Source: JAABSP01 sp011390135 (lineage in GTDB: Bacteria > Desulfobacterota > Desulfobacteria > Desulfobacterales > JAABSP01). Taken from it: a stretch of 64,000 nucleotides of DNA. The notes beneath the pieces are model-generated. The model had not been told where the DNA came from. It saw only the letters and a program-made list of their open reading frames with translations, and made no database searches. Location of the stretch: positions 4,119-68,118 of the forward strand of contig JAABSZ010000002.1 in NCBI GenBank assembly GCA_011390135.1, given 5' to 3'. Positions within the stretch are counted from its first letter, which is position 1; each line of letters starts with the position of its first letter. The position numbers were made by a program, and so were the translations under genes. Shown here piece by piece: positions 44,286 to 51,583 of this stretch.

Positions 44286-45418
44286 CAGCAGAAGGACAGT
44301 ACCCCCCCCTCCCGTTCGCTCCATTGGAACGGTTTGTTGTTTTTGATCGGACAGGACGGATTCATCTTCTGCAGGATACAGATCACTTTTTCCTGATCAC
44401 TGAAAAAGGCGTCCACCACCGCAGGATCAAACTGCTTCCCGCGGCTCTGCCGGATAATGTCAAAGGCGACCTCGGCAGGGTAGGGCTCCTTGTAGGGGCG
44501 GGCCGAGGTGAGGGCATCAAAGACATCCGCGATCCCCACGATCCGTCCGGTGATGGGAATCTCCTCCTTTGCAAGCCCCCGGGGATATCCCCTGCCGTCC
44601 CACCGTTCATGGTGGGAGCCTGCGATCTGGTGGGCATACTGGAGGATCTCCGCACTCGAGTCGGCCAGAATGTTTTCACCGATGGTGGTATGGCTTTTGA
44701 TGACTTCAAACTCCTCGGCCGTCAACCTTCCCGGTTTTAGCAGGATCTTGTCCGGAATGCCGATCTTTCCCACATCGTGCATGGGAGAGGCATACCGGAT
44801 GTTTTCGATCCTGTTTTGGGGCAGCTCCAGATTCATCGCGATCAACTCGCAGTAGCTGCTGATCCTGCTGATATGCTCGCCGGTCTCCTCATCTTTGTAT
44901 TCCGCGGCAATGGCCAGCCGTTTAATGGTATCGAGATACGCGTCATGTACCGCCTCATGGGCATCCTGCAGCTCGGACATGCTTTCCAGAAGCTGTCGAT
45001 GGATCCGCATCCGTTCCACAAGAAGATTCCGCTCCTTGAGCACCCGTTTGAGACGCACCATCAGTTCCTTGTTCCGGAAGGGTTTACCGATGAAATCGCT
45101 GGCCCCGAGCTGGATGATCTTCTCATAGGTGAAGTCCTCGATAAAACCTGTCATGACGATCACATCGGCCTCATGCTTCTCCTTGACCTCCCTGAGCAGT
45201 TCGATGCCGCTGATACCGGGCATTTTAATGTCTGTGACCACCACATCCACCCTCTCCTTTTTCAGAATTTCCAGAGCACGGGTTCCGTTCTCCGCGATGG
45301 AGCAATTATATCCGGCATACCCGATGGCCTCCTGAAGCATCTCCCGGATCACCTCTTCGTCATCCACCACCAGGATATAGATTTCCTCCGGTATCAGTTC
45401 CGGCGCGGGATCGATCAT
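44285..45418 (-). CDS. Response regulator with HD-GYP phosphodiesterase domain
   Basis: 377 aa from ATG 45418, which has an AGGAGAG ribosome site; a longer frame to 45553 lacks family similarity. N-terminal receiver (ILVVDDEEVIREM, phosphoacceptor in VVVTDIKMPGISG), coiled-coil linker, then a complete HD-GYP domain (HDVGKIGIPDKILLKPGRLT, HHERWDGRGYPRGL, DVFDALTSARPYK). Such proteins usually hydrolyse cyclic di-GMP when phosphorylated. First gene of the minus-strand chemosensory operon. Confidence 0.93.
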   Translation of the reverse strand: MIDPAPELIPEEIYILVVDDEEVIREMLQEAIGYAGYNCSIAENGTRALEILKKERVDVVVTDIKMPGISGIELLREVKEKHEADVIVMTGFIEDFTYEKIIQLGASDFIGKPFRNKELMVRLKRVLKERNLLVERMRIHRQLLESMSELQDAHEAVHDAYLDTIKRLAIAAEYKDEETGEHISRISSYCELIAMNLELPQNRIENIRYASPMHDVGKIGIPDKILLKPGRLTAEEFEVIKSHTTIGENILADSSAEILQYAHQIAGSHHERWDGRGYPRGLAKEEIPITGRIVGIADVFDALTSARPYKEPYPAEVAFDIIRQSRGKQFDPAVVDAFFSDQEKVICILQKMNPSCPIKNNKPFQWSEREGGVLSFC

Positions 45419-45595
45419 AAACTTCTCTCCTGTAGGGTGCTCCTTTAGGATCTTTTTTTTTGACCCTTGAAAGGATCTATATCGTTTTGCAAAACAACTT
45501 TCAACGGCTTTCCATTCCCCAAGTTTGGATTCCACCAAATGGAGAATAGTCAATTGTCAAATAAAATTCAACCCATTCTTCGATTCCTTTTCCCG

Positions 45596-45624
45596 TTGAC
45601 AGGGATTGCATAACTTGATAAATC
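45596..45624 (+). promoter_or_regulatory. Possible promoter for cytochrome c3
   Basis: Perfect -35 TTGACA (45596-45601), 17-base spacer, weak -10 TAAATC (45619-45624). It would give a leader of about 50 bases ending in the strong ribosome site AAAGGAGGTGA at 45661-45671. Confidence 0.45.
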
Positions 45625-45680
45625 CAATTCATCTGCTGTATGGATTTTACCATAAAAAAGAAAGGAGGTGAAATCAAGAG

Positions 45681-46163
45681 ATGAAAAGGAAAATGCTGCT
45701 GTTTACCGCGGCCATCGTCGGCATTGCCTTTTTGTGCGCGGCCGGGATCTATGCCGGGACAACCGTTCCCGACGTGGTCAAGATGCAGAACAAGGCCTAT
45801 GAGAAGCATGACAAGGGCATTGTGGAGTTCACCCACAAAAAACATGTCGAGGATTATGCCAAGGCCAATCCCGAACTCTACAAAAACGGGTGCGGCGCAT
45901 GCCATCACGACGCGGAGGGCAAACCCCTGACCGGCCTGAAGATGGGCGAGAATGTGCAAAACTGCATCGAATGCCATAAAAAGCCGGGGGAGAAACCCAA
46001 GGGCAAGGATGCGCCGAAACTATCCGACAAGGAGGCCAGGGAGTATCACGCGGAGGCGCTTCACGACAACTGCCGGGACTGCCATAAGGATTTCAATAAG
46101 AAGAACAACACGAAAGCCGCTCCGACAACCTGCTCCAAGTGTCATCCCAAGGAGAAGAAGTAG
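45681..46163 (+). CDS. Periplasmic tetraheme cytochrome c3
   Basis: 160 aa. A signal peptide (MLLFTAAIVGIAFLCAAGIY) precedes a mature class III cytochrome with four CxxCH heme sites: CGACHHD, CIECHKK, CRDCHKD, CSKCHPK, plus distal-ligand histidines (VEFTHKKHVEDYA). It shuttles electrons in the periplasm, classically between hydrogenases or formate dehydrogenases and membrane complexes. Size and heme number fit the type I cytochrome c3 group. Convergent with dsrN; they share the terminator at 46241-46288. An exceptionally strong ribosome site (AAAGGAGGTGA) fits an abundant protein. Confidence 0.95.
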   Translation: MKRKMLLFTAAIVGIAFLCAAGIYAGTTVPDVVKMQNKAYEKHDKGIVEFTHKKHVEDYAKANPELYKNGCGACHHDAEGKPLTGLKMGENVQNCIECHKKPGEKPKGKDAPKLSDKEAREYHAEALHDNCRDCHKDFNKKNNTKAAPTTCSKCHPKEKK

Positions 46164-46240
46164 GGATCATTCCGGTTCGGGAGCTGCTGCTGGGTTTCAC
46201 AGCACAGGAATAATCCTGACAGCCTGCGGATGATCCGCTA

Positions 46241-46288
46241 AAAAAGACAGGGCGTGCCGATGATGATTTCGGTATGCCCTGTCTTTTA
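46241..46288. terminator. Bidirectional terminator between cytochrome c3 and dsrN
   Basis: A-run, then stem AAAGACAGGGC(g)TGCCG pairing with CGGTATGCCCTGTCTTT across a short loop, then T-run. Symmetric A/T tracts let it work for both converging genes; it closes the dsr operon. Confidence 0.85.
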
Positions 46289-46322
46289 TTGAAGATGATC
46301 CTTTTCGATGCGCGGGTTTCGG

Positions 46323-47873
46323 CTATATTATTCCGGATCGGTATTTTTGTGCGAGACAGACCAGCGCAGGCCCCCATTCCGGAACCCCGAGCGCGTGGAT
46401 ATGTGTGTAGGTGGCCAGCACATTCCGATGGACCGCGCCGTCCCGCCCCTCATGGAGTCCAACGCCCCGATCCACCGAAAAGACGAGATCCGATTTCCCC
46501 CCCCGCCATTCAATCACCCGGGAATAGTGGAACTCGTGGCCCCGAATCTTCGTCCCCACGCTGAAGTACGGGTTTTCCCCCGAGACCGTAATTACCGTAT
46601 AGCCGTGCCCCTGGGGCCTCCGGGTCACATCGAAGACTGCCGGCAGAATCCCGGTCATGGGAAAGGTCCCCTCTGCCAGCCGGAGTTCCTCCCCGAGATA
46701 CATGAGCCCCCCGCACTCCGCATAGATCGGAAGGCCATCTTCCACGCGATCCTTTAAGTCGGCCTTGAAGCCAAGGTTCTCCGCAAGCTGCTCCCCGTGG
46801 GTCTCGGGAAAGCCGCCGCCGATGTAGAGGCCGTCGAGCCGGGGAAGACCCTTCTCCGCAAGAGGACTGATAAAGAGAACTTCCGCGCCGGCCCGCTTCA
46901 GCGCGTCGATATTTTCCGGATAATAGAATTGAAAGGCCGAATCCCGGATCACCCCGATGCGGATATTTCCGGATTTCAAAGGGATATCTTGCGAGATACG
47001 GTCAGTTGCAGTCAGTCCCTGCGGATGGCTTTGGATCTCTTCCTCAATTTCCAGGACCCCTCCTGTCTTCTGGGTCCCTCCTGTCCTTTGAGTCTCTTCC
47101 GTCCTTTGGGCTCCTCTTGTCCTTTGAGTCCCTTCTGTCTTTTTGGTCATTTCAGCCCTCTCCCCTTCCAACTCCCGGGCAATCCGAAGAACCGCCTCCA
47201 AGTCGATATAATCCTCAGCCGCCGCGGCCGCCGCTTCAATGGATGCGTCCGCCCCCGCATGTTCAGGCGTAGGAATCAGCCCCATATGCCGCTCCGGAAA
47301 GCTCTCCCGCTTCAGCTTGGGCAGGGCCCCCACCACCGGAACCCCGCAGTGGCTTTCGATATTCTGCCGTAGGACATTCTCATGGCGCGCGCCCGCAACC
47401 CGGTTGAGAATGACCCCCCTGATCCGGACCTCCCGGTCGAATCCGACGCAGCCCTGAACGATCGCGGCCATGGTGCGGGTCGATTTGGTGCAGTCTAAAC
47501 AGAGCAGAACCGGCGCGCCCAGAAGCTTTGCCAGCTCGGCCGTGCTGGTCAGCCCCTCGGTGTCGATGCCGTCATAGAGGCCCCGGTTGCCTTCGATGAG
47601 TGCGATGTCGTGGTCAGTGGTATGGGAATGAAAGGAGTGGCGGATGACTTCCGGGAGGAGAAGAAAGGTGTCCAGATTATAACAGGCCCGGTCGGCCGCT
47701 TTTGCCAGCCATCCCGCGTCGATATAATCCGGACCCTTTTTGAAGACGGCGATCTTCTTTCCGAGCCTCTTGAGTGCGGCAACAATGCCAAGGGTTATGA
47801 CCGTCTTGCCGGAGCCCCCCCGCAGTGCGGAGATGACGATCCGGGGGATGGCGGCCTTCTGCGGATCATGCAC
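46323..47873 (-). CDS. dsrN: Siroheme amidase DsrN (cobyrinate a,c-diamide synthase homologue)
   Basis: 516 aa with GTG start. N-terminal CbiA ATPase domain (VISALRGGSGKTVITLGIVAAL, then KKGPDYIDAGWL) and C-terminal glutaminase with nucleophile Cys (IYAECGGLMYLG) and GGGFPETH. CbiA homologues in dsr operons are assigned as DsrN, which amidates siroheme for dissimilatory sulfite reductase; position after dsrD supports that over cobalamin synthesis. The linker between domains carries five 18-base tandem repeats (47059-47148) encoding a TQRTGG-like motif, unusual for this enzyme. An in-frame stop upstream rules out an earlier start. Confidence 0.88.
   Translation of the reverse strand: MHDPQKAAIPRIVISALRGGSGKTVITLGIVAALKRLGKKIAVFKKGPDYIDAGWLAKAADRACYNLDTFLLLPEVIRHSFHSHTTDHDIALIEGNRGLYDGIDTEGLTSTAELAKLLGAPVLLCLDCTKSTRTMAAIVQGCVGFDREVRIRGVILNRVAGARHENVLRQNIESHCGVPVVGALPKLKRESFPERHMGLIPTPEHAGADASIEAAAAAAEDYIDLEAVLRIARELEGERAEMTKKTEGTQRTRGAQRTEETQRTGGTQKTGGVLEIEEEIQSHPQGLTATDRISQDIPLKSGNIRIGVIRDSAFQFYYPENIDALKRAGAEVLFISPLAEKGLPRLDGLYIGGGFPETHGEQLAENLGFKADLKDRVEDGLPIYAECGGLMYLGEELRLAEGTFPMTGILPAVFDVTRRPQGHGYTVITVSGENPYFSVGTKIRGHEFHYSRVIEWRGGKSDLVFSVDRGVGLHEGRDGAVHRNVLATYTHIHALGVPEWGPALVCLAQKYRSGII
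47059..47148 (-). repeat. Five tandem 18-base units inside dsrN
   Basis: Units at 47059-47076, 47077-47094, 47095-47112, 47113-47130 and 47131-47148 share the plus-strand pattern cctcctgtcctttgagtc with a few changes each. They encode about five copies of a six-residue Thr/Gln/Arg/Gly motif in the inter-domain linker. Confidence 0.85.
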
Positions 47874-47941
47874 GAGCGTTTCCCGCGTCTATTGCAATGA
47901 GGCTGTCAAAAAAAGATGCGAAATTCAATCTGCTGAAAAGA

Positions 47942-48181
47942 TTAGTCTTCGTGCTCCGTGTGCGCCTGCTTACCGGTGCCCTTGAGGCCGTACATGGAGG
48001 TGGAACCGGATGACCAGTACTCCAGGGTTCCGTCTTCCACCATCTTGTTGATGAGCTTTTTGGCATCTCTGGGTTTGGTTTCGATGATCTTTGCCAGGTC
48101 AGAGAAGTAGAACTTTGATTTTGACTTCTGCTTTTTGGTCAGCTCATCGAAAATCCTCTGTCTTGCTTCTTCGTATTCCAT
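47942..48181 (-). CDS. dsrD: DsrD, activator of dissimilatory sulfite reductase
   Basis: 79 aa winged-helix protein: KFYFSDLAKIIETKPRDAKK, MVEDGTLEYWSSGSTSMYGL. The C-terminal tail is charged (KQAHTEHED). DsrD is characteristic of reductive-type sulfate/sulfite reducers and stimulates DsrAB activity. AAAGGAG ribosome site. It sits between dsrB and dsrN, separated from dsrB by a strong stem-loop. Confidence 0.96.
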   Translation of the reverse strand: MEYEEARQRIFDELTKKQKSKSKFYFSDLAKIIETKPRDAKKLINKMVEDGTLEYWSSGSTSMYGLKGTGKQAHTEHED

Positions 48182-48216
48182 ATTTCAACTCCTTTTTATC
48201 CGGATCTACCGGAAAA

Positions 48217-48259
48217 GCCGGAAGGCGGGAGAAACAGTGCAGCCTCTCCTCCTTCCGGC
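48217..48259 (-). promoter_or_regulatory. Stem-loop between dsrB and dsrD
   Basis: Perfect 9-base inverted repeat (GCCGGAAGG at 48217-48225, CCTTCCGGC at 48251-48259) with further partial pairing inside. No U-run on the minus strand after it, so processing or mRNA stability is more likely than termination. Confidence 0.55.
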
Positions 48260-48272
48260 GGATGTACTGCTA

Positions 48273-49421
48273 TTAGAACTTGAACTGGGTCGAATGACGC
48301 CAGGTGTAGTATGCCGGATCGCGGAAGTCATCGATCAGGTGGTGGGTGAACTCCAGCTCACAGACATCGAAGAACCGCTCCCAGGAGATCCGCTCTGCCC
48401 AGTCGCCCAGCCGCTCATACTTCCGGCCGCCGTTGGCATAGGCCTCGGTGATCTTCTTGATGATCGAGGTGGTCTGGGGCCAGCGGGGCGCCTCGTTGGG
48501 AAGAAAGGCCACCGCGACTTTGGAGAACTTGGGCTCGGAAATCCGGTTGGAGACCTTGCCGCCGACCATGATCACGATGCCGTCACCCTCTTTGTCTGCC
48601 AGGGGCATGGCCGGGCACATGGTGTAGCAGTTGCCGCAGAACATGCAGCGCTCGTTCTTCACTGCGACGGAGTTGACCTTCTTTCCGTCCGGCAGCTCCA
48701 CCTTGGTGGGCCGGATGGCTGCCGTGGGGCAGGCCGCGACCGCCAGCGGAATCTCACACATCTTGTCGAGATACTCATGGTCCAGCATCGGCGGCTTCCG
48801 GTGGTAGCCGAGGATCGCGATGTCGGAGCAGTGGACCGCGCCGCACATGTTGAGGCAGCAGGCCAGGGAGACCCGGAGCTGTGCCGGCAGGCGCATGTTC
48901 TGGAAGTCGTCGAAGAGGACGTCCATGGTCGCCTTGACCGGTCCGGACGCGTCCGTTGCCGGGGTGTGGCAGTGGAGCCATCCCTGGGTGTGGACGATGT
49001 TGGTGACGCCCGCGCCGGTTCCGCCGATCGGGAACTTGAAGGAGCCTGCGTCAAACTTCCGGCTGGACAGGTCCTTCTTCAGGGGCTCGACTTTGTCCTT
49101 GCTGTCGACCATGAACTCGATGTTGTTACGGGTGGTCCACCGGACATAGCCGCCGCAGTGCTTGTCCGCGATCTCGCAGATCTCCTGGATCAAAGAGACG
49201 GACATGAGACGGGCGCCGCCGACGCGGACAGTATAGACCTCATCTCCGGACTCGGCCACATGGACCAGTACGCCGGGCTCCAGGATCTCGTGATAGAGCC
49301 ATTTACCCTTGTTCTTCTTGATGACCGGAGGATAGAACTCTTCATAATTGCGCGGACCGATGTCGGTGATCCGGTTTTCCATCGGTTTGTCTGGATTATA
49401 TCCCGAAGAGATAAATGCCAT
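48273..49421 (-). CDS. dsrB: Dissimilatory sulfite reductase, beta subunit
   Basis: 382 aa, normal size. Sulfite/nitrite reductase folds with CCLNMCGAVHCSDIAI (siroheme-4Fe4S type motif) and an inserted ferredoxin domain (CMFCGNCYTMCPAMPL, CPTAAIRP). With DsrA it forms the alpha2beta2 core that reduces sulfite, passing the product to DsrC. It starts 15 bases after the dsrA stop. The dsrC gene is not in the window. Confidence 0.98.
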   Translation of the reverse strand: MAFISSGYNPDKPMENRITDIGPRNYEEFYPPVIKKNKGKWLYHEILEPGVLVHVAESGDEVYTVRVGGARLMSVSLIQEICEIADKHCGGYVRWTTRNNIEFMVDSKDKVEPLKKDLSSRKFDAGSFKFPIGGTGAGVTNIVHTQGWLHCHTPATDASGPVKATMDVLFDDFQNMRLPAQLRVSLACCLNMCGAVHCSDIAILGYHRKPPMLDHEYLDKMCEIPLAVAACPTAAIRPTKVELPDGKKVNSVAVKNERCMFCGNCYTMCPAMPLADKEGDGIVIMVGGKVSNRISEPKFSKVAVAFLPNEAPRWPQTTSIIKKITEAYANGGRKYERLGDWAERISWERFFDVCELEFTHHLIDDFRDPAYYTWRHSTQFKF

Positions 49422-49436
49422 GGTTTTTCTCCCTCC

Positions 49437-50753
49437 TTATCGCTGGTGGTGTTTTCTGAACTCGTTGACATCCCGCTCGAATCCGCCCTCGACCTCTTCT
49501 TCTTTCCAGAAGATGTACGGATTGTGCCGCGGCTCTTTGACCATTCTCGGGTCGGGCTTCTGGTTGGTCATCTCCAGCATTCTCTGAAAGCCCTGGCGCT
49601 TCATCAGCTCGCCGAGGCGCTCACGGTTCTTGCCCTCTTCCATCCACCAGTCCCAGATGGATTCGATGACTTCCTTGATCTCGTCGTACGGCTCTTCGGC
49701 CTTGATAAAGGGCACCAGCATGGTTCCCATCTGTGCGCCGTCGAGGATCGGAGCCTTTGCGCCCACCAGGATGGAGAGACCCGTATCCTGGCCGATTCTC
49801 AGTGCCCTGGGCATCGCGTCGATGCAGTGCATGCAGCGGACGCACTCCTTGTTATCGATCTTCAGATCTTTGCCGTCCATCCACATACACTCGGTGGGGC
49901 AGAGGTTGATGACCTCCTTCTGAATGTCGAAGGGGCCCCAGTCGCGGCCGGCATGTGCGCCGCCGTTGGGTGCGATCTCGCCGCCGATGTAGGCCTGAAC
50001 CGCTTCCTGATCGATGCGGATATCGTCTTTCCATGTGCCGATGAAGGACATGTCGGAACGCGCGATAGAGGCGACGCAGCCGTTGGGGCAGCCATCGAAC
50101 TTGAACTTGAACTTATAGGGGAAGGCCGGACGGTGCAGCTCGTCCTGGTACTCCTGGGTCAGGGTGTAGCAGAGGTGCTGGGTATCGTAGCAGGCATACT
50201 CGCACCTGGACTGTCCCAGACAGTCGGCCGGGGTTCTCAGGTTGGAGCCCGAGCCGCCCAAGTCCTGGTTCATATTGTGGGTCAGCTCGTAGAAGACCTC
50301 CTCGAGCTGCCGGGTGGTGGTTCCCAGAAGGATGATGTCTCCGGTGGAGCCGTGCATGTTGGTGACGCCGCTGCCCCGGAGGTCCCACAGGTCGCAGAGC
50401 TGCTTCAAAAAGTCTGTCGTGTAGTATTTTCCGCCCGGCTGGCTGACCCGCATCGTGTGGAAGTGCGCCACACCCGGGAAGTTCTGGGGCTGGTCACAGT
50501 AACGGCCGATGACGCCGCCGCCGTAGCCGAAGACGCCTACGATGCCGCCGTGCTTCCAGTGGGTTCTCCCATGTTTGAAGGAGAGTTCCAAAATGCCCAG
50601 CAGGTCGTCACAGACATCCGTGGGAATCTGGTACTCCACGTTCTTCTCGTTTTTGGCCCGCTTGGCGGCTTCCTGCTTGATGTCGCTGACAAAACTCGGC
50701 CAGGGGCCGCTTTCCAGCTCATCCAACATCGGGGTTTCATGTTTCAATTTCAT
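49437..50753 (-). CDS. dsrA: Dissimilatory sulfite reductase, alpha subunit
   Basis: 438 aa. Motifs: CLGQSRCEYACYDTQHLC and DGCPNGCVASIARSD for siroheme-Fe4S4 and ferredoxin insert CPTECMWMDG...CVRCMHCIDAMP. N-terminal MLDELESGPWPSFVSDIK is typical of the reductive-type enzyme, so this organism reduces sulfite rather than oxidising sulfur (DsrD and absence of the oxidative set agree). First gene of dsrABDN; ribosome site GGAGG; leader of about 200 bases with promoter at 50965-50993. Confidence 0.98.
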   Translation of the reverse strand: MKLKHETPMLDELESGPWPSFVSDIKQEAAKRAKNEKNVEYQIPTDVCDDLLGILELSFKHGRTHWKHGGIVGVFGYGGGVIGRYCDQPQNFPGVAHFHTMRVSQPGGKYYTTDFLKQLCDLWDLRGSGVTNMHGSTGDIILLGTTTRQLEEVFYELTHNMNQDLGGSGSNLRTPADCLGQSRCEYACYDTQHLCYTLTQEYQDELHRPAFPYKFKFKFDGCPNGCVASIARSDMSFIGTWKDDIRIDQEAVQAYIGGEIAPNGGAHAGRDWGPFDIQKEVINLCPTECMWMDGKDLKIDNKECVRCMHCIDAMPRALRIGQDTGLSILVGAKAPILDGAQMGTMLVPFIKAEEPYDEIKEVIESIWDWWMEEGKNRERLGELMKRQGFQRMLEMTNQKPDPRMVKEPRHNPYIFWKEEEVEGGFERDVNEFRKHHQR

Positions 50754-50775
50754 GCTCTCAATACCTCCATCTTTT

Positions 50776-50821
50776 GTTAATGAATTAACCCTACAATTCG
50801 ATAACGAAATCCCTTGTTATC
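50776..50821. promoter_or_regulatory. Palindromic candidate operators upstream of dsrA
   Basis: Two inverted repeats in the dsrA leader: GTTAAT-GA-ATTAAC (50776-50789), and GATAAC (50800-50805) with GTTATC (50816-50821). They lie downstream of the predicted promoter. The GATAAC half-sites resemble those in the palindrome at 51388. Regulator unknown. Confidence 0.35.
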
Positions 50822-50922
50822 CTTATCGTCGGTTTGAGGTCACCTCCTCTCGCAAAATTGATGCTTTTTGTCTTCTTTATTTCGATTTATCCTGTATTTA
50901 ACTCATATCATTCCTACAGGCA

Positions 50923-50946
50923 TTCCTGTTTCAATTTCGACAGGAA
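50923..50946 (-). promoter_or_regulatory. 5'-leader stem-loop of the dsr transcript
   Basis: Perfect 7-base inverted repeat TTCCTGT (50923-50929) and ACAGGAA (50940-50946) just downstream of the predicted dsrA transcription start. Such 5' hairpins often protect long-lived transcripts. Confidence 0.45.
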
Positions 50947-50964
50947 CCTATTATTAAAGATGCA

Positions 50965-50993
50965 GATATATGAAGAATTGCCTCTTTTGTCAA
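50965..50993 (-). promoter_or_regulatory. Sigma70-type promoter for dsrABDN
   Basis: On the minus strand: -35 TTGACA (50988-50993, perfect), 17-base spacer, -10 TATATC (50965-50970). Transcription would begin near 50957, about 200 bases before dsrA. Confidence 0.6.
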
Positions 50994-51017
50994 TAAAAAA
51001 GCTCGCGAACATTTGGG

Positions 51018-51245
51018 ATGGTCACGAAAAAAGGACGGATTGCCAGGCGCATCTCCTCCGGAACCGTGGACAACTTCGACCGGTATATGGCCGAAGACGA
51101 GGTCCGTTCCGAGCGGATCGAGTCATTTCTGGTCTGGCTGGCCCGGAAATATCTGGATGCTGTCGTCATCGAAAACAACGATCTTATGGACGCGGATCTC
51201 TCCGATGCGGTCTGCGAAGCCTTTTTCTCCTTTAAAAACCCCTGA
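51018..51245 (+). CDS. Hypothetical 75-aa protein divergent from dsrA
   Basis: Small charged helical protein, family not recognised: basic start (MVTKKGRIARRISSG), then DNFDRYMAEDEVRSERIESFLVWLARKYLDAVV and an acidic end. One Cys, no signal peptide. ATG at 51018 has only a weak ribosome site; it begins 25 bases beyond the -35 box of the dsr promoter, in the opposite direction. Placement suggests a shared regulatory region and possibly a sulfite-reduction role, but function is unknown. Coding potential rests on length, composition and context. Confidence 0.55.
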   Translation: MVTKKGRIARRISSGTVDNFDRYMAEDEVRSERIESFLVWLARKYLDAVVIENNDLMDADLSDAVCEAFFSFKNP

Positions 51246-51387
51246 ATCCGCAAAAAACCGGTCCGCTTCATATCCTGATCCTAAAGCTTTTGATCCTAAA
51301 GCATTCTTGCCGGATAAATACATCTTACCTCAATCCAATATACTGCCATCTCCCCATTACGGATTTTCGGGGTCCGAATTAACATAA

Positions 51388-51403
51388 AACGATAAATATC
51401 GTT
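51388..51403. promoter_or_regulatory. Palindromic operator candidate
   Basis: AACGATA and TATCGTT form a perfect 7-2-7 inverted repeat about 40 bases upstream of the strong ribosome site at 51421. The regulator family could not be named from sequence. Confidence 0.45.
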
Positions 51404-51441
51404 GTTATCTTTCAATTTCGAAAGAGGAGGTGGAATCGAGC

Positions 51442-51474
51442 ATGATCATGGACACCATCCCAATGATGACGTAA
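51442..51474 (+). CDS. Putative 10-aa Met-rich leader peptide
   Basis: ATG at 51442, nine bases after AGAGGAGGTG (an almost full anti-16S match), encodes MIMDTIPMMT then TAA. Four of ten residues are Met. Two stem-loops follow before the next gene, the layout of a translational attenuator. It is too short to judge by composition, so the call rests on the ribosome site and layout. Confidence 0.4.
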   Translation: MIMDTIPMMT

Positions 51475-51583
51475 GCCACGACCATACCCATCGATCGGGA
51501 TACCATGATTTGAAATCATCTTCACCGCTGCCCCGCGCAGCGGTGTTAATTCCCTCGACCCCTGACCTATTATTTGGATACTT

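Larger units (their letters stand above)
51246..51583 (+). promoter_or_regulatory. 338-base gap with attenuator-like leader
   Basis: No ordinary gene. It holds, in order: an 11-base direct repeat GATCCTAAAGC (51277-51287, 51292-51302), palindrome AACGATA-AA-TATCGTT (51388-51403), strong ribosome site AGAGGAGGTG, and a 10-codon Met-rich ORF (51442-51474). A palindrome ATGATTT-G-AAATCAT (51505-51519) and a 9-base-pair hairpin (51523-51545) follow, just upstream of the rubredoxin/metallo-beta-lactamase gene. Confidence 0.5.

Noticed and set aside
45640..45684. 14-codon ORF overlapping the start of the cytochrome c3 gene (ATGA overlap)
   Set aside because: No ribosome site before its ATG and its sequence is just the Shine-Dalgarno region of the cytochrome gene read in frame.
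46323..47873. Cobyrinate a,c-diamide synthase of B12 synthesis
   Set aside because: No other cobalamin genes nearby; position directly after dsrD in the dsr operon favours DsrN.
50830..50850. Second Shine-Dalgarno (AGGAGGTGA, minus strand) in the dsrA leader as a leader-peptide gene
   Set aside because: No ATG, GTG or TTG at a usable distance downstream, so no leader ORF can be called.
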